Shown here one piece after another: positions 15,224-23,050 of a DNA stretch of 44,849 nt. Below the pieces are notes generated by a model that was not told the origin of the DNA, ran no database searches, and saw nothing but the letters and a program-made list of their open reading frames with translations. This DNA comes from Desulfamplus sp. (GTDB taxonomy: Bacteria; Desulfobacterota; Desulfobacteria; Desulfobacterales; Desulfobacteraceae). Position 1 is the first letter of the stretch, and the number at the start of each line of letters is the position of its first letter. Location of the stretch: positions 1-44,849 of the forward strand of contig JADGBC010000009.1 of assembly GCA_015231705.1 (NCBI GenBank), written 5' to 3'. The position numbers were made by a program, and so were the translations under genes.

Positions 15224-16750
15224 CTATCTTTTTTCTTTGTATTCATTCAATTTGTTTCTCAAGGTTCTTACGCTGATTCCAAGCAGTTTTGCCGCGTGAG
15301 TACGATTTCCTTCAGTGTGATCAAGTGTATGATAGATCATACGCTCTTCCATATCCTTCAGAGGTGTTGGCTCAATCCCGTTGAGAACTCCGTTTAACGA
15401 TTTGTCAGGATCATCGTCTGTGTCCGAGTCTTCTGAGTCTGATATCTGCTCAGATGGCAAATCTGAATCTGATCTGCTCCGGTTAGATGAACTGCTTAAC
15501 TTAAGCTTTTTACTGCTAGGAATCCTGTTTTTGCCAGAGTCAGCAAAGTCAATATCTTCAGAAGAGTCCTCGACAAAATCTTCCATCAGCAGATCCTCCG
15601 GTTGAATCAGATCATCTTCAGCAAGCAGGACAGCCCTGTGAATTATATTTTCAAGCTCTCTGACATTTCCGGTAAATTTTTGGGAACTCAAGATCTCAAA
15701 AGCTTCAGGCGTCATTCCTTTGACATCTCTTGCGTCAATATTACTGTACTTTTTTATGAAATATTCACAAAGCAGCTTCAGATCTCCTGTCCGTTGCCGA
15801 AGCGGGGGGATGGTCAGAGGGATGGTATTAAGACGGTGATATAGATCCTCCCTGAACTCACCACGACTGATGGTCTCTTTTATATCACGGTTCGTTGACG
15901 CGATAATTCTGACATCTATTTCGACAGGCTCAGTACCCCCAAGCCTGTCGACAATTTTTTCCTGAACAACCCTTAGCAGCTTTGACTGAAGATGATACTG
16001 CATTTCAGTTATCTCATCAAGAAAAAGAGTACCATAGTTGGCAAGCTCAAACTTACCCTCTTTTCTTGATATCGCTCCTGTAAAAGCTCCTTTTTCATGA
16101 CCAAACAACTCGCTTTCAAGAAGATTTTCAGGCAGGGCTGCACAGTTAATTGCTACAAAAGGCATGGTATTTCTTCGGCTGTTCTGGTGGATAAAACGGG
16201 CAAAAAGCTCTTTGCCTGTACCGCTCTCACCCTGAATCAAGACAGACGCAGTACTGTCAGCCACACGCTTTGCAAGATTCAAAACTCTCTGCATACCCTT
16301 ATCACTGGTTATAATATCAACAACTGCCTGTTTATTTGAACTGACAGTTTTCCTTGAATCAATGGCACTCTTTTCAAGTTGACTTTTTTTAGAATAGAGT
16401 CTTTTAACAGACAGTTCAAGTTGCTCCAGAGAGAGAGGTTTGACGATGAAATCAAAAGCACCATGTTTCATCAGTTCCACTGCCTCCTCAACCAGAGGTT
16501 CTTGCGAAATAATCATCACTTCTGTAAGAGGATTACTATTTTTAACCTTTTTAAGGAAATCAAGAGCAGCAAAACCAGGAGTATCAATATCAGCGATCAC
16601 AAGTATAAAATCTTTGTCCAGAGTGGCTGCAAGTGCATGAAAGCCATCCTGTATGGAATCCACTTTACATCCTGTATCTTCAAGAAATCTGGTAATCTCC
16701 ATACGTTCCCTGAAATCATGCTGTATAATCAGAATCCTCTGTTCAACCAT
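15224..16750 (-). CDS. NtrC-family sigma-54 response regulator (FlrC/FleR-like)
   Basis: A two-component activator of RpoN promoters. Domains in order: receiver (1-118, phosphoacceptor D54 in VIADIDTPG; the acidic pocket reads QHD rather than the usual pair of acids, K104 in FIVKP), AAA+ ATPase (about 150-390; Walker A GESGTGKE at 174-181, GAFTGA sigma-54 contact loop at 221-226), and a C-terminal Fis-type helix-turn-helix (THAAKLLGISVRTLRNKLNE). Between ATPase and helix-turn-helix lies an unusual Ser/Asp-rich linker of about 60 residues. ATG at 16750 has AGAGGATG upstream. Position just before the sigma-54-driven flgB operon suggests the FlrC role; no partner kinase is in the window. Confidence 0.88.
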   Translation of the reverse strand: MVEQRILIIQHDFRERMEITRFLEDTGCKVDSIQDGFHALAATLDKDFILVIADIDTPGFAALDFLKKVKNSNPLTEVMIISQEPLVEEAVELMKHGAFDFIVKPLSLEQLELSVKRLYSKKSQLEKSAIDSRKTVSSNKQAVVDIITSDKGMQRVLNLAKRVADSTASVLIQGESGTGKELFARFIHQNSRRNTMPFVAINCAALPENLLESELFGHEKGAFTGAISRKEGKFELANYGTLFLDEITEMQYHLQSKLLRVVQEKIVDRLGGTEPVEIDVRIIASTNRDIKETISRGEFREDLYHRLNTIPLTIPPLRQRTGDLKLLCEYFIKKYSNIDARDVKGMTPEAFEILSSQKFTGNVRELENIIHRAVLLAEDDLIQPEDLLMEDFVEDSSEDIDFADSGKNRIPSSKKLKLSSSSNRSRSDSDLPSEQISDSEDSDTDDDPDKSLNGVLNGIEPTPLKDMEERMIYHTLDHTEGNRTHAAKLLGISVRTLRNKLNEYKEKR

Positions 16751-16778
16751 AACAATCAAGCATCCTCTATTCTGCCAT

Positions 16779-16856
16779 ATAACAAACATGCCCTGATGGA
16801 CACAACTAAAAATAAAAAATTCCATTATTACAACTACTTAAAAAGATCTACATACA
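16779..16856 (-). repeat. R element copy 9 (degenerate, short type)
   Basis: Aligns along its length with the copy at 43340-43420 (ATAAC...CATGCCC...CACAACTAA-AATAAAA...), but the outer hairpin arm is eroded. It lies just upstream of the response-regulator start. Confidence 0.5.
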
Positions 16857-16868
16857 ACAAAAGGGGCA

Positions 16869-19538
16869 TTATGAACTCGAAACCTTTTCGGCAAGTGCCA
16901 ATGTGGTCAAACGCTCCTTTGCAAGACGTGCCCATATGGAATCATCAGTACCTGCAACTTTCTCAAAAGCCTCCTTTGCCTTTTCAAGAGCATTAGCCTT
17001 CTGGTAAGAATCTCCCAGCATGAATACAATATCAACAGAATTATATCCTGCAGTGTCAGATATTTTTAAGGCCATGGTAAATGCTTCTGCTGCCTTTACA
17101 AAAGATCGCTGTTCCAGATATGATTTACCAAGTGATTTGTATGCTCCAGAAATCAGATCATAATTTTTTCCTGTTGCAGAGGCGTATTCTGTTATGGCTT
17201 TTTCAAAAAGTTCTGAAACCTTATTCCATTCATTGAGTTTCTGATAAACTTCAGCTTCACGACTCAGGGCATTTCCCTTTTCTATTCTATCATTACTTGA
17301 TTCATAGGCATTTCTAAAACTTTTTGATGCTCTGGACAATTCCCCCTTATCAAAAAGGATATTGCCTATACGGAAATGAGCTTCCACTTTTCCTGGGAGC
17401 GTCTCACCACGCTCGGCGTATGATTTTAAAATATTCAATGCGTCATCTTGTCTGCCAGATTCATCCATGGCAACGCCCAGTCCAAAAAGAAGCTCAGGGG
17501 GTCTTTCGTTCTGCTTGTACTGTTTATATGACTCCATCAACTGGTTAAATGCCTGCTCATAAATGTGGGCATCAAGATAAGCAAGTCCCGTGCTCAGAAA
17601 GATTTCTCTGCTCTCCAACCTGTCCAAAAGAACTTTTGCCCCTTCGTAAGTCTTTAAAACATCAGGATATTCACCTGATTTTAGTTTTTCTCTAAAAAGA
17701 GATTCATAGGCACTTTGCATAAGTCTTACTGCATCATATCTCAAACCAGCAGGGTGAGTTGCAAGAAGATTTTCAATCTCTTCTATACACTTTTCGTACT
17801 CTCCATTTTTATTGTAAAGTTCAGCAAGACGCATCATTGCAACTTTGGAGAGTCTGTGGTCACCGAAATCTTTTTTGACCATATTATAGATCTCTTCAAT
17901 CTTGACTTTGTCTGTCAGACATAGTGCAATTCCCATTGCACTGCCAAGAAAACCGTCTGTACCAGGAAATTTATCCATAACAAATTGATATACCACTTTT
18001 GCACGATCCATATTCTTTTCATAAAAGTAGGTATCTCCTACCTTTGTCATAATCATATCTTTATCACTGATATCAGAAAAAAGATTATATACACGTGTCA
18101 AATTCTCTCTTGCAGGTACACTTCTTTGAAGTGCATACTCAGCCTCACCGATACTACGAAGCACATCAGGAGAATCATATATTATCTCTGGATTACTCTG
18201 AACAAGAGAGGTTAGAATATCTCTGGATTCAATATAGTTTAATTTTTTAAACAATGCCTTGCCAAGCCCCACACCAGCATCAACAGCATAAACACTGTCT
18301 GAATAGTTATCAAAAACTTCTCTGTACTTTTCAATGGCTCTCTCGTTATATTCCTTATCAATATTTCCCTTTTCATCATAAATAATCGCAAGATGGTAAA
18401 GCACCTCAGGCATTCCTATATAGAATTTATAACTATCCAGAACAATGGTAAAGTAGCCTTCTGCAGCAGCAGTATTTCCAAGCTTAGAATAAATAAGACC
18501 TAAAGAAGCATGTGCAAAGGGGACAAGAGGAGATGATGGCAAGTTCACAAGAAGGTTGTGAAAATAGGACTCTGCCTGAAGCAACTGTTGAGCGTCAGTA
18601 CTGTCAATAGATTGATAAAAAGCATATGCTCTGAGATACTCGACTGTTTCAATACACTCCTTTGTGCCTTTTTCGGTATATCCATTCAGAAGCTCAAAAG
18701 CACCACTCCAGTCAGCCTGCTTAAGAAGCATGTAGGCTTTTTTGAGATCATTGTCACTGCATGCAGTTAAATCTGCTGCTGCAACAATATCCGTAATATC
18801 ACCGGCAATGTCTGACAACCTCTTTTTCTTTGAGCCATATATCTTTTGTTTTCCCTTCTCAATTTTAACTGCTGTGCTGGTTGTTTGAGGGGATTCAGCT
18901 TTTTTTGTGTTCAGTTCAACGTTTCTTGTGGACTCCTTAATCTCCTGTTGTGTCTGAGTTTTCTGGGTTATCTTTTTTTCTGAACTTGATTTTGATCTTT
19001 CATCTGACTTTATTTTTGACTTGGCTGGATCTATATAATGTTGATTTGCCTTGGAGGCTTTTGATCTGGATTTCAATTCTTCACTGGCAGAATATCCATT
19101 CAATCTAACAGTCAAGTTCAAACCGCTTTTATCCCAGCTATGATTTACCGATTTAAAAGAAATTTTTCCTGTAAGAACAATTGCCAGTACATTTCCAGGA
19201 AGCTCTTCAACCTCTATTTTTCGAATTATATCGCTCCTGTTACTCCATCTATTCATCCCCTTTACAGGACGTATATTTTTAAGGGCAATAAGCAGTTCGT
19301 TATCATCCACCATAATTATTTTACCTGGAACTCTCTGTGTCACACTAAGCTTTACCTCATATTGACTATCACCGGAGAATATACCCATAAGCTGAGCATC
19401 CCCAGCAAAAAGCTCCTTTGCCGGAAACAAAATACAAATCATTATTGACATGCAAAATAGCAGTGAGTGCATAAAGCCCTCTACTATATTGAAGCTTTTC
19501 ATTAGTATCTTTTTAAAGTGCATCCTTGTATATACCAT
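16869..19538 (-). CDS. Secreted tetratricopeptide-repeat protein
   Basis: The 889-residue product starts with a signal-type hydrophobic segment (SLLFCMSIMICILFPAKELF, cleavage likely after FAG). A beta-rich domain of about 110 residues follows (AMIN-like in pattern: VKLSVTQRVPGKIIMVDD, VLAIVLTGKISF), then a charged linker, then some 600 residues of TPR units (for example AAEGYFTIVLDSYKF, RASKSFRNAYESSNDRIEKG). The likely place is periplasm or outer membrane face, as a scaffold. ATG at 19538 is preferred because AAAGGTG lies just upstream; ATG at 19502 is possible. It lies between the flagellar regulator and the FleQ-like gene; a role in flagellar or cell-pole assembly is inference only. Confidence 0.72.
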   Translation of the reverse strand: MVYTRMHFKKILMKSFNIVEGFMHSLLFCMSIMICILFPAKELFAGDAQLMGIFSGDSQYEVKLSVTQRVPGKIIMVDDNELLIALKNIRPVKGMNRWSNRSDIIRKIEVEELPGNVLAIVLTGKISFKSVNHSWDKSGLNLTVRLNGYSASEELKSRSKASKANQHYIDPAKSKIKSDERSKSSSEKKITQKTQTQQEIKESTRNVELNTKKAESPQTTSTAVKIEKGKQKIYGSKKKRLSDIAGDITDIVAAADLTACSDNDLKKAYMLLKQADWSGAFELLNGYTEKGTKECIETVEYLRAYAFYQSIDSTDAQQLLQAESYFHNLLVNLPSSPLVPFAHASLGLIYSKLGNTAAAEGYFTIVLDSYKFYIGMPEVLYHLAIIYDEKGNIDKEYNERAIEKYREVFDNYSDSVYAVDAGVGLGKALFKKLNYIESRDILTSLVQSNPEIIYDSPDVLRSIGEAEYALQRSVPARENLTRVYNLFSDISDKDMIMTKVGDTYFYEKNMDRAKVVYQFVMDKFPGTDGFLGSAMGIALCLTDKVKIEEIYNMVKKDFGDHRLSKVAMMRLAELYNKNGEYEKCIEEIENLLATHPAGLRYDAVRLMQSAYESLFREKLKSGEYPDVLKTYEGAKVLLDRLESREIFLSTGLAYLDAHIYEQAFNQLMESYKQYKQNERPPELLFGLGVAMDESGRQDDALNILKSYAERGETLPGKVEAHFRIGNILFDKGELSRASKSFRNAYESSNDRIEKGNALSREAEVYQKLNEWNKVSELFEKAITEYASATGKNYDLISGAYKSLGKSYLEQRSFVKAAEAFTMALKISDTAGYNSVDIVFMLGDSYQKANALEKAKEAFEKVAGTDDSIWARLAKERLTTLALAEKVSSS

Positions 19539-19641
19539 TTTACACCTTTACGAATCCAATTCGGATACAATGCTCGTAATCTGTTGAGCATCGGGCCAAT
19601 CTCTTATTTATGGAGTTTTAACAGTGATTTTGTCAATTTAA

Positions 19642-19737
19642 TTTATGTGAAAACCTATTTAAATGGGCTGCACTTATGCAACTTTCATTTTTCATTGTGG
19701 CCAAGAGCCAATATCCCGATCCGGCCGTGCCGGTTAT
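19642..19737 (+). repeat. R element copy 3 (long type)
   Basis: TTTATGTGAAAACC ... CAACTTTCATTTTTCATTGTGG, then CCAAGAGCCAATATCCCGA and CCGGCCGTGCCGGTTAT. It lies about 100 nt upstream of the TPR gene start. Confidence 0.83.
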
Positions 19738-20142
19738 CTGGTAAAATTATAGATCAAATATGCAATATATATGCCTCTCAAAATAGCACATATGACATAA
19801 TAGAAAAACTATACTCTGTAATAGTTAATATTGGAGCGGTTACTCGGAGAGGGGTGAAAAAATCAAAATCTGAAAATGAGAAAGATAGTGTGGGGAGGGG
19901 ATAATAATAAATCAAAGGACAGGTTGTTTGAGGTTATTTCTAAAATTTACAAAAATAAATTCACCTGTTTTTAAAGGTTGCAAATACGCTAATTGGGTTT
20001 CTGCCTAGTGCTCTTTCAAGGTTTGATTGTTGGGTATAAAAGTACTTAAAATCATGAATTGCTTTGAAATCCACCCGACAGTTTAAGCTTGAAGAAGTGC
20101 TAGATCATTTTCAGAGATTTTTTTAAAAACGGCCTAAAGAGG
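19738..20142. other. Non-coding stretch with a possible gene remnant
   Basis: No convincing gene. On the minus strand a frame of 48 codons without stop (about 20106-19961) ends SNLERALGRNPISVFATFKN, R, stop. It has no good start or ribosome site except a GTG; the sequence looks like the tail of a protein, perhaps of a lost transposase or regulator, but I cannot name it. Confidence 0.3.
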
Positions 20143-21165
20143 CTACAAAAAAGGAAAATCCTGTTCCTGCTCGATATTCATTTTCTTGATTTTCTCTACA
20201 AGTGTGGTTCGATTCATTTTTAGAAGCTCTGCTGCCCTTGCCTTTACCCAGTGAGTCTGGTCAAGGGCATAAATAATAAGGCTCTTTTGATACTCATCAA
20301 CAGCCTGGTTAAAACCTATCCCCTTTTGGAACACGCCAGATACGGATGTTGTATCTAACGTAGAAGATTGACAGACAATATATTCTGGAAGATCAGGCGG
20401 TACGACAATATCTGTCTCAACCATGACAGAGAGCCTCTCAACAAGATTTTCAAGCTCCCTTATGTTTCCCGGCCAACTGTAACTACTAAGCACTTTTATT
20501 GTCTCATCAGAAAAAGATTTCTTATTATATCCATGAACCCTCTGGCTAATTTTTTCCTGAAAATGGTCAATCAAAATTGATAAGTCTTCAATACGATCCC
20601 TGAGAGGTGGGACATGAAGTGGAATTACGTTGAGTCTGTAGAAAAGATCTTCACGAAAAGTACCCTGAGCGATAGATGCTGCAAGATCCTTATTAGTTGC
20701 GGATAAAACTCTGATATTAACATCGGTTGTTGCAATACCACCGACACGCTCAATCTTACGTTCCTGCAAGGCCCTGAGCAGCTTGACTTGGAGATCTGGA
20801 CTCATATCACCAATTTCATCAAGAAAGACTGTACCTTTGTCAGCAAGTTCAAATCGACCTGTTCTTGCCTTATGAGCCCCTGTAAAAGCACCTTTTTCGT
20901 GACCAAACAACTCACTCTCAAGGAGTTCGCCAGGAATTGCCCCACAATTGATTACAACCATTGGCTCTGAGCTTCTATAACTATTATTATGTATCGCCCT
21001 GGCAACCAGCTCTTTTCCAGTACCGCTCTCACCTGTTATAAGGACAGATGCATCAGAAGCTGAAACCTTTCTTATGGTATTGAGCACCTGCTTGATAGCA
21101 TCGCTTGTACCTGCAATTTCTTTGCAGCAGAATATACTTGTAGGAGTAGGAAATTTTATATCCAT
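20143..21165 (-). CDS. Sigma-54 activator without receiver domain (FleQ/FlrA-like)
   Basis: An enhancer-binding protein made of an AAA+ domain and a Fis-type helix-turn-helix. Walker A GESGTGKE lies at 45-52, GAFTGA at 92-97, the arginine-finger region near FREDLFYRLNVIPLHVPPLR, and the C-terminus VKARAAELLKMNRTTLVEKI is the FleQ/FlrA type of DNA-binding helix. The usual 120-150 residue N-terminal domain is missing (340 aa against about 480). ATG at 21165 or GTG at 21180 may be the start; AGGTG lies between, at a spacing of 12 from ATG. It is next to cheY and cheX, so a flagellar master-regulator role is likely, perhaps with direct cyclic-di-GMP control as in FleQ. Confidence 0.82.
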   Translation of the reverse strand: MDIKFPTPTSIFCCKEIAGTSDAIKQVLNTIRKVSASDASVLITGESGTGKELVARAIHNNSYRSSEPMVVINCGAIPGELLESELFGHEKGAFTGAHKARTGRFELADKGTVFLDEIGDMSPDLQVKLLRALQERKIERVGGIATTDVNIRVLSATNKDLAASIAQGTFREDLFYRLNVIPLHVPPLRDRIEDLSILIDHFQEKISQRVHGYNKKSFSDETIKVLSSYSWPGNIRELENLVERLSVMVETDIVVPPDLPEYIVCQSSTLDTTSVSGVFQKGIGFNQAVDEYQKSLIIYALDQTHWVKARAAELLKMNRTTLVEKIKKMNIEQEQDFPFL

Positions 21166-21257
21166 AGTTTTTGGGAACACCTAATTTATACTGTTTGAGC
21201 TCGATTTAACTTCTATCTAAGTTCCCAGACTTCTAAAAGGAGCTCTTGCTCTTCTAA

Positions 21258-21632
21258 TCACTTTAATATCTTTTTTAATTTGTCCGAAATTGCTTCAGCC
21301 GTAAAGGGCTTAACGACATAATTGGATACTCCTGCCTGTACCGCTTCAATAACATTTTGTTTCTGTGCCTCAGCAGTTACCATTAGAAAAGGAGTTTTTG
21401 CGTATTTCTTACTTGCTCTAACCGACTTTAGAAGCTCAAGACCAGTCATTTTGGGCATGTTCCAATCAGAAATCACAAGGTCAATATCATTCTTTTCAAG
21501 TGCATCCAGTGCAGTTGTACCATCGTCAGCTTCCAGAAGATTTTTAAAACCAATTTGTTTTAAAATATTTTTTAAAATTCTGCGCATGGTTGCAAAATCG
21601 TCCACAATCAAAATTTTGATGGATGTATTCAT
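21258..21632 (-). CDS. cheY: Chemotaxis response regulator CheY
   Basis: A stand-alone receiver of 124 residues. Key residues are all present: D11 and D12, phosphoacceptor D56 in VISDWNMPKMTG, T86 in LMVTAEAQ, Y/F-type aromatic in SNYVVKPF and K108. The DWNMP and VTAEA words are those of true CheY rather than of gene regulators. Phospho-CheY would bind FliM and change rotation. AAGGAGG precedes the ATG. The next gene upstream is a CheX phosphatase, its natural partner. Confidence 0.93.
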   Translation of the reverse strand: MNTSIKILIVDDFATMRRILKNILKQIGFKNLLEADDGTTALDALEKNDIDLVISDWNMPKMTGLELLKSVRASKKYAKTPFLMVTAEAQKQNVIEAVQAGVSNYVVKPFTAEAISDKLKKILK

Positions 21633-21670
21633 TTGGTCAAAACCTCCTTATTCTCTCATCAGGAAAATAT

Positions 21671-22132
21671 CTATCTTTCAAAACATACCTCTATGGTGAA
21701 TTCACCATCATCAGTAAAAAATGGAATAGCAATTCTTGGACCATTTGTGTAATGGGCAATACTATGAGACCGTCCCATGATAACAGAAGGAATGGCCGCC
21801 TTGAAGATTCTTCCTAACTCCTCCAGCTCCTTTCTGGCCTGCCCAGACACCATGTTCGTAAGTTCTCCTACTGCATCGGCGATATCCCCATTTAAATGCT
21901 CCATCTTCTCTCCAAGCATGTTAGAAACAATGGCTAAAATACATTTTTCCTGAAAAGTGACTGATATCGTTCCATTAGCAACACCGGTCAATCCAATAAC
22001 TCCTGTAACATCACCCTTGGCAACCATATCCTTCTTCAAATAGGGTTTTCCAGGCCTCACTTTAATAAAAGCCATTGTTTCCAGAACATGCAATGTGGCA
22101 TTAATAAAAGGGTTAATTAACTTAGCATCCAT
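21671..22132 (-). CDS. cheX: Chemotaxis phosphatase CheX
   Basis: CheX removes phosphate from CheY-P. The 153 residues have the CheX/CheC fold pattern, with the catalytic ExxN motif in VGELTNMVSGQARKELEE; MDAKLINPFINATLHVLETM and ITVSF-like strands (GTISVTFQEKCILAIVSNML) also match. The C-terminal strand pair (RIAIPFFTDDGEFTIEVCF) closes the fold. TGGAG lies upstream of ATG. It is 38 nt upstream of cheY, in one unit with it. Confidence 0.88.
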   Translation of the reverse strand: MDAKLINPFINATLHVLETMAFIKVRPGKPYLKKDMVAKGDVTGVIGLTGVANGTISVTFQEKCILAIVSNMLGEKMEHLNGDIADAVGELTNMVSGQARKELEELGRIFKAAIPSVIMGRSHSIAHYTNGPRIAIPFFTDDGEFTIEVCFER

Positions 22133-22215
22133 TGTTCAGTACTCCAAATTGTTTCAACTGTGGTATTTTAGATTTCATTATATGCATTCGCAGCTTCTAC
22201 CACTTGAATCATAAT

Positions 22216-22346
22216 ATTAATAAGTGATGTTACGCATTAAATCCGTAAAATGAACGCTTACGGACTTTTCATACTCATGAAAAATCCTCATTTATTAAAG
22301 GGATTGCGTAACAGATTAAGGGGACTGCATAACATGACTTATTAAT
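22216..22346. mobile_element. A element copy 1 (131 bp, MITE-like)
   Basis: Ends are inverted repeats of 21 bp with two mismatches: ATTAATAAGTGATGTTACG(CA) at 22216-22236 and its near complement at 22326-22346. Inside are CCGTAA...TTACGG and a doubled GGGA-TGC-TAACA word. It codes for nothing. Confidence 0.82.
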
Positions 22347-22351
22347 CAATG

Positions 22352-22705
22352 TCAGTCGCCGTCTGCACTGTTATACTGTACAATATTTTTTAAGTGGGTG
22401 TAAGTCTCAAGATCCATTGCATCAAATACAATGCCCATTCCGTTATCTTCAACCCTGGTGACCCTGGCATGAATCAAAAGCTCAATATCAGCAATTCCCC
22501 CTGACAGTATTATTTTTACCTTGCAAGCCATACCTGGAGCTACCTTTTCTTCTACTTTTACAAAGAGCCCTTTGAGACTTAGATTTGCTGAACTACCCGT
22601 GACATCAACTTCATTATCTTCATTATCACTGAAGATCAAAATAATTCTGGTTGAAAATAGTACTCTTTGGTAATGTCTTCGCCCATCATTTTCAATTATG
22701 ACCAT
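22352..22705 (-). CDS. PilZ-domain protein
   Basis: A single PilZ domain of 117 residues, the classical cyclic-di-GMP receptor. Both binding motifs are intact: RxxxR in GRRHYQRVLF and (D/N)xSxxG in ANLSLKGLFV. The rest is beta-barrel-like (VKIILSGGIADIELLIHARV, GMGIVFDAMDLETYTHLKNI). AAAAGGTT precedes the ATG. It lies between a cyclic-di-GMP phosphodiesterase and chemotaxis genes, which suggests it passes the cyclic-di-GMP signal to motility. It is flanked on both sides by A elements. Confidence 0.87.
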   Translation of the reverse strand: MVIIENDGRRHYQRVLFSTRIILIFSDNEDNEVDVTGSSANLSLKGLFVKVEEKVAPGMACKVKIILSGGIADIELLIHARVTRVEDNGMGIVFDAMDLETYTHLKNIVQYNSADGD

Positions 22706-22800
22706 GAAAATAACCTTTTTATAAAAAATTTCAAAATCAGCTCATTGAAGGAGCAACTCTAGAGACTGTAACATGACATACACAACTGATTATAAATTAT

Positions 22801-22974
22801 AATCACTAAGTGATGTTACGGAGTAAATCAGTAAAATCAACGTTTACGGACTTTTCATACTCATGAAAAATCCTCATTTACCATGAAAATGCATTTTGAT
22901 TTTCATGGTTCGGAGTGGCCACACAACGGCCATGAAAATTTATTAAAGGGACTGCGTAACATGACATATTGAGA
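22801..22974. mobile_element. A element copy 2 (174 bp, carries an inserted B element)
   Basis: Same outer structure as the copy at 22216-22346 (AAGTGATGTTACG ... GCGTAACATGAC) and the same inner CGGACTTTTCATACTCATGA block. It is longer only because a B element is inserted at 22881-22937. Confidence 0.82.
22881..22937 (+). mobile_element. B element copy 1 (57 bp) nested in A
   Basis: A 57-bp unit with hairpins CATGAAAAT...ATTTTCATG and TGGCC...GGCCA. It is flanked by ATTTA on both sides (22876-22880, 22938-22942). The other A copy has one ATTTA at that place and no insert. Confidence 0.78.
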
Positions 22975-23050
22975 CAGTTAGAATATTTGCCTTACAGAAT
23001 GACAACATAGCAGCAAGGATATTTGGCAGGTTTAAATATATCCTACAATT

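Noticed and set aside
16379-16996. Plus-strand open frame of 205 codons across the regulator start
   Set aside because: It is antisense to the response regulator and the TPR gene, with odd composition and no family features.
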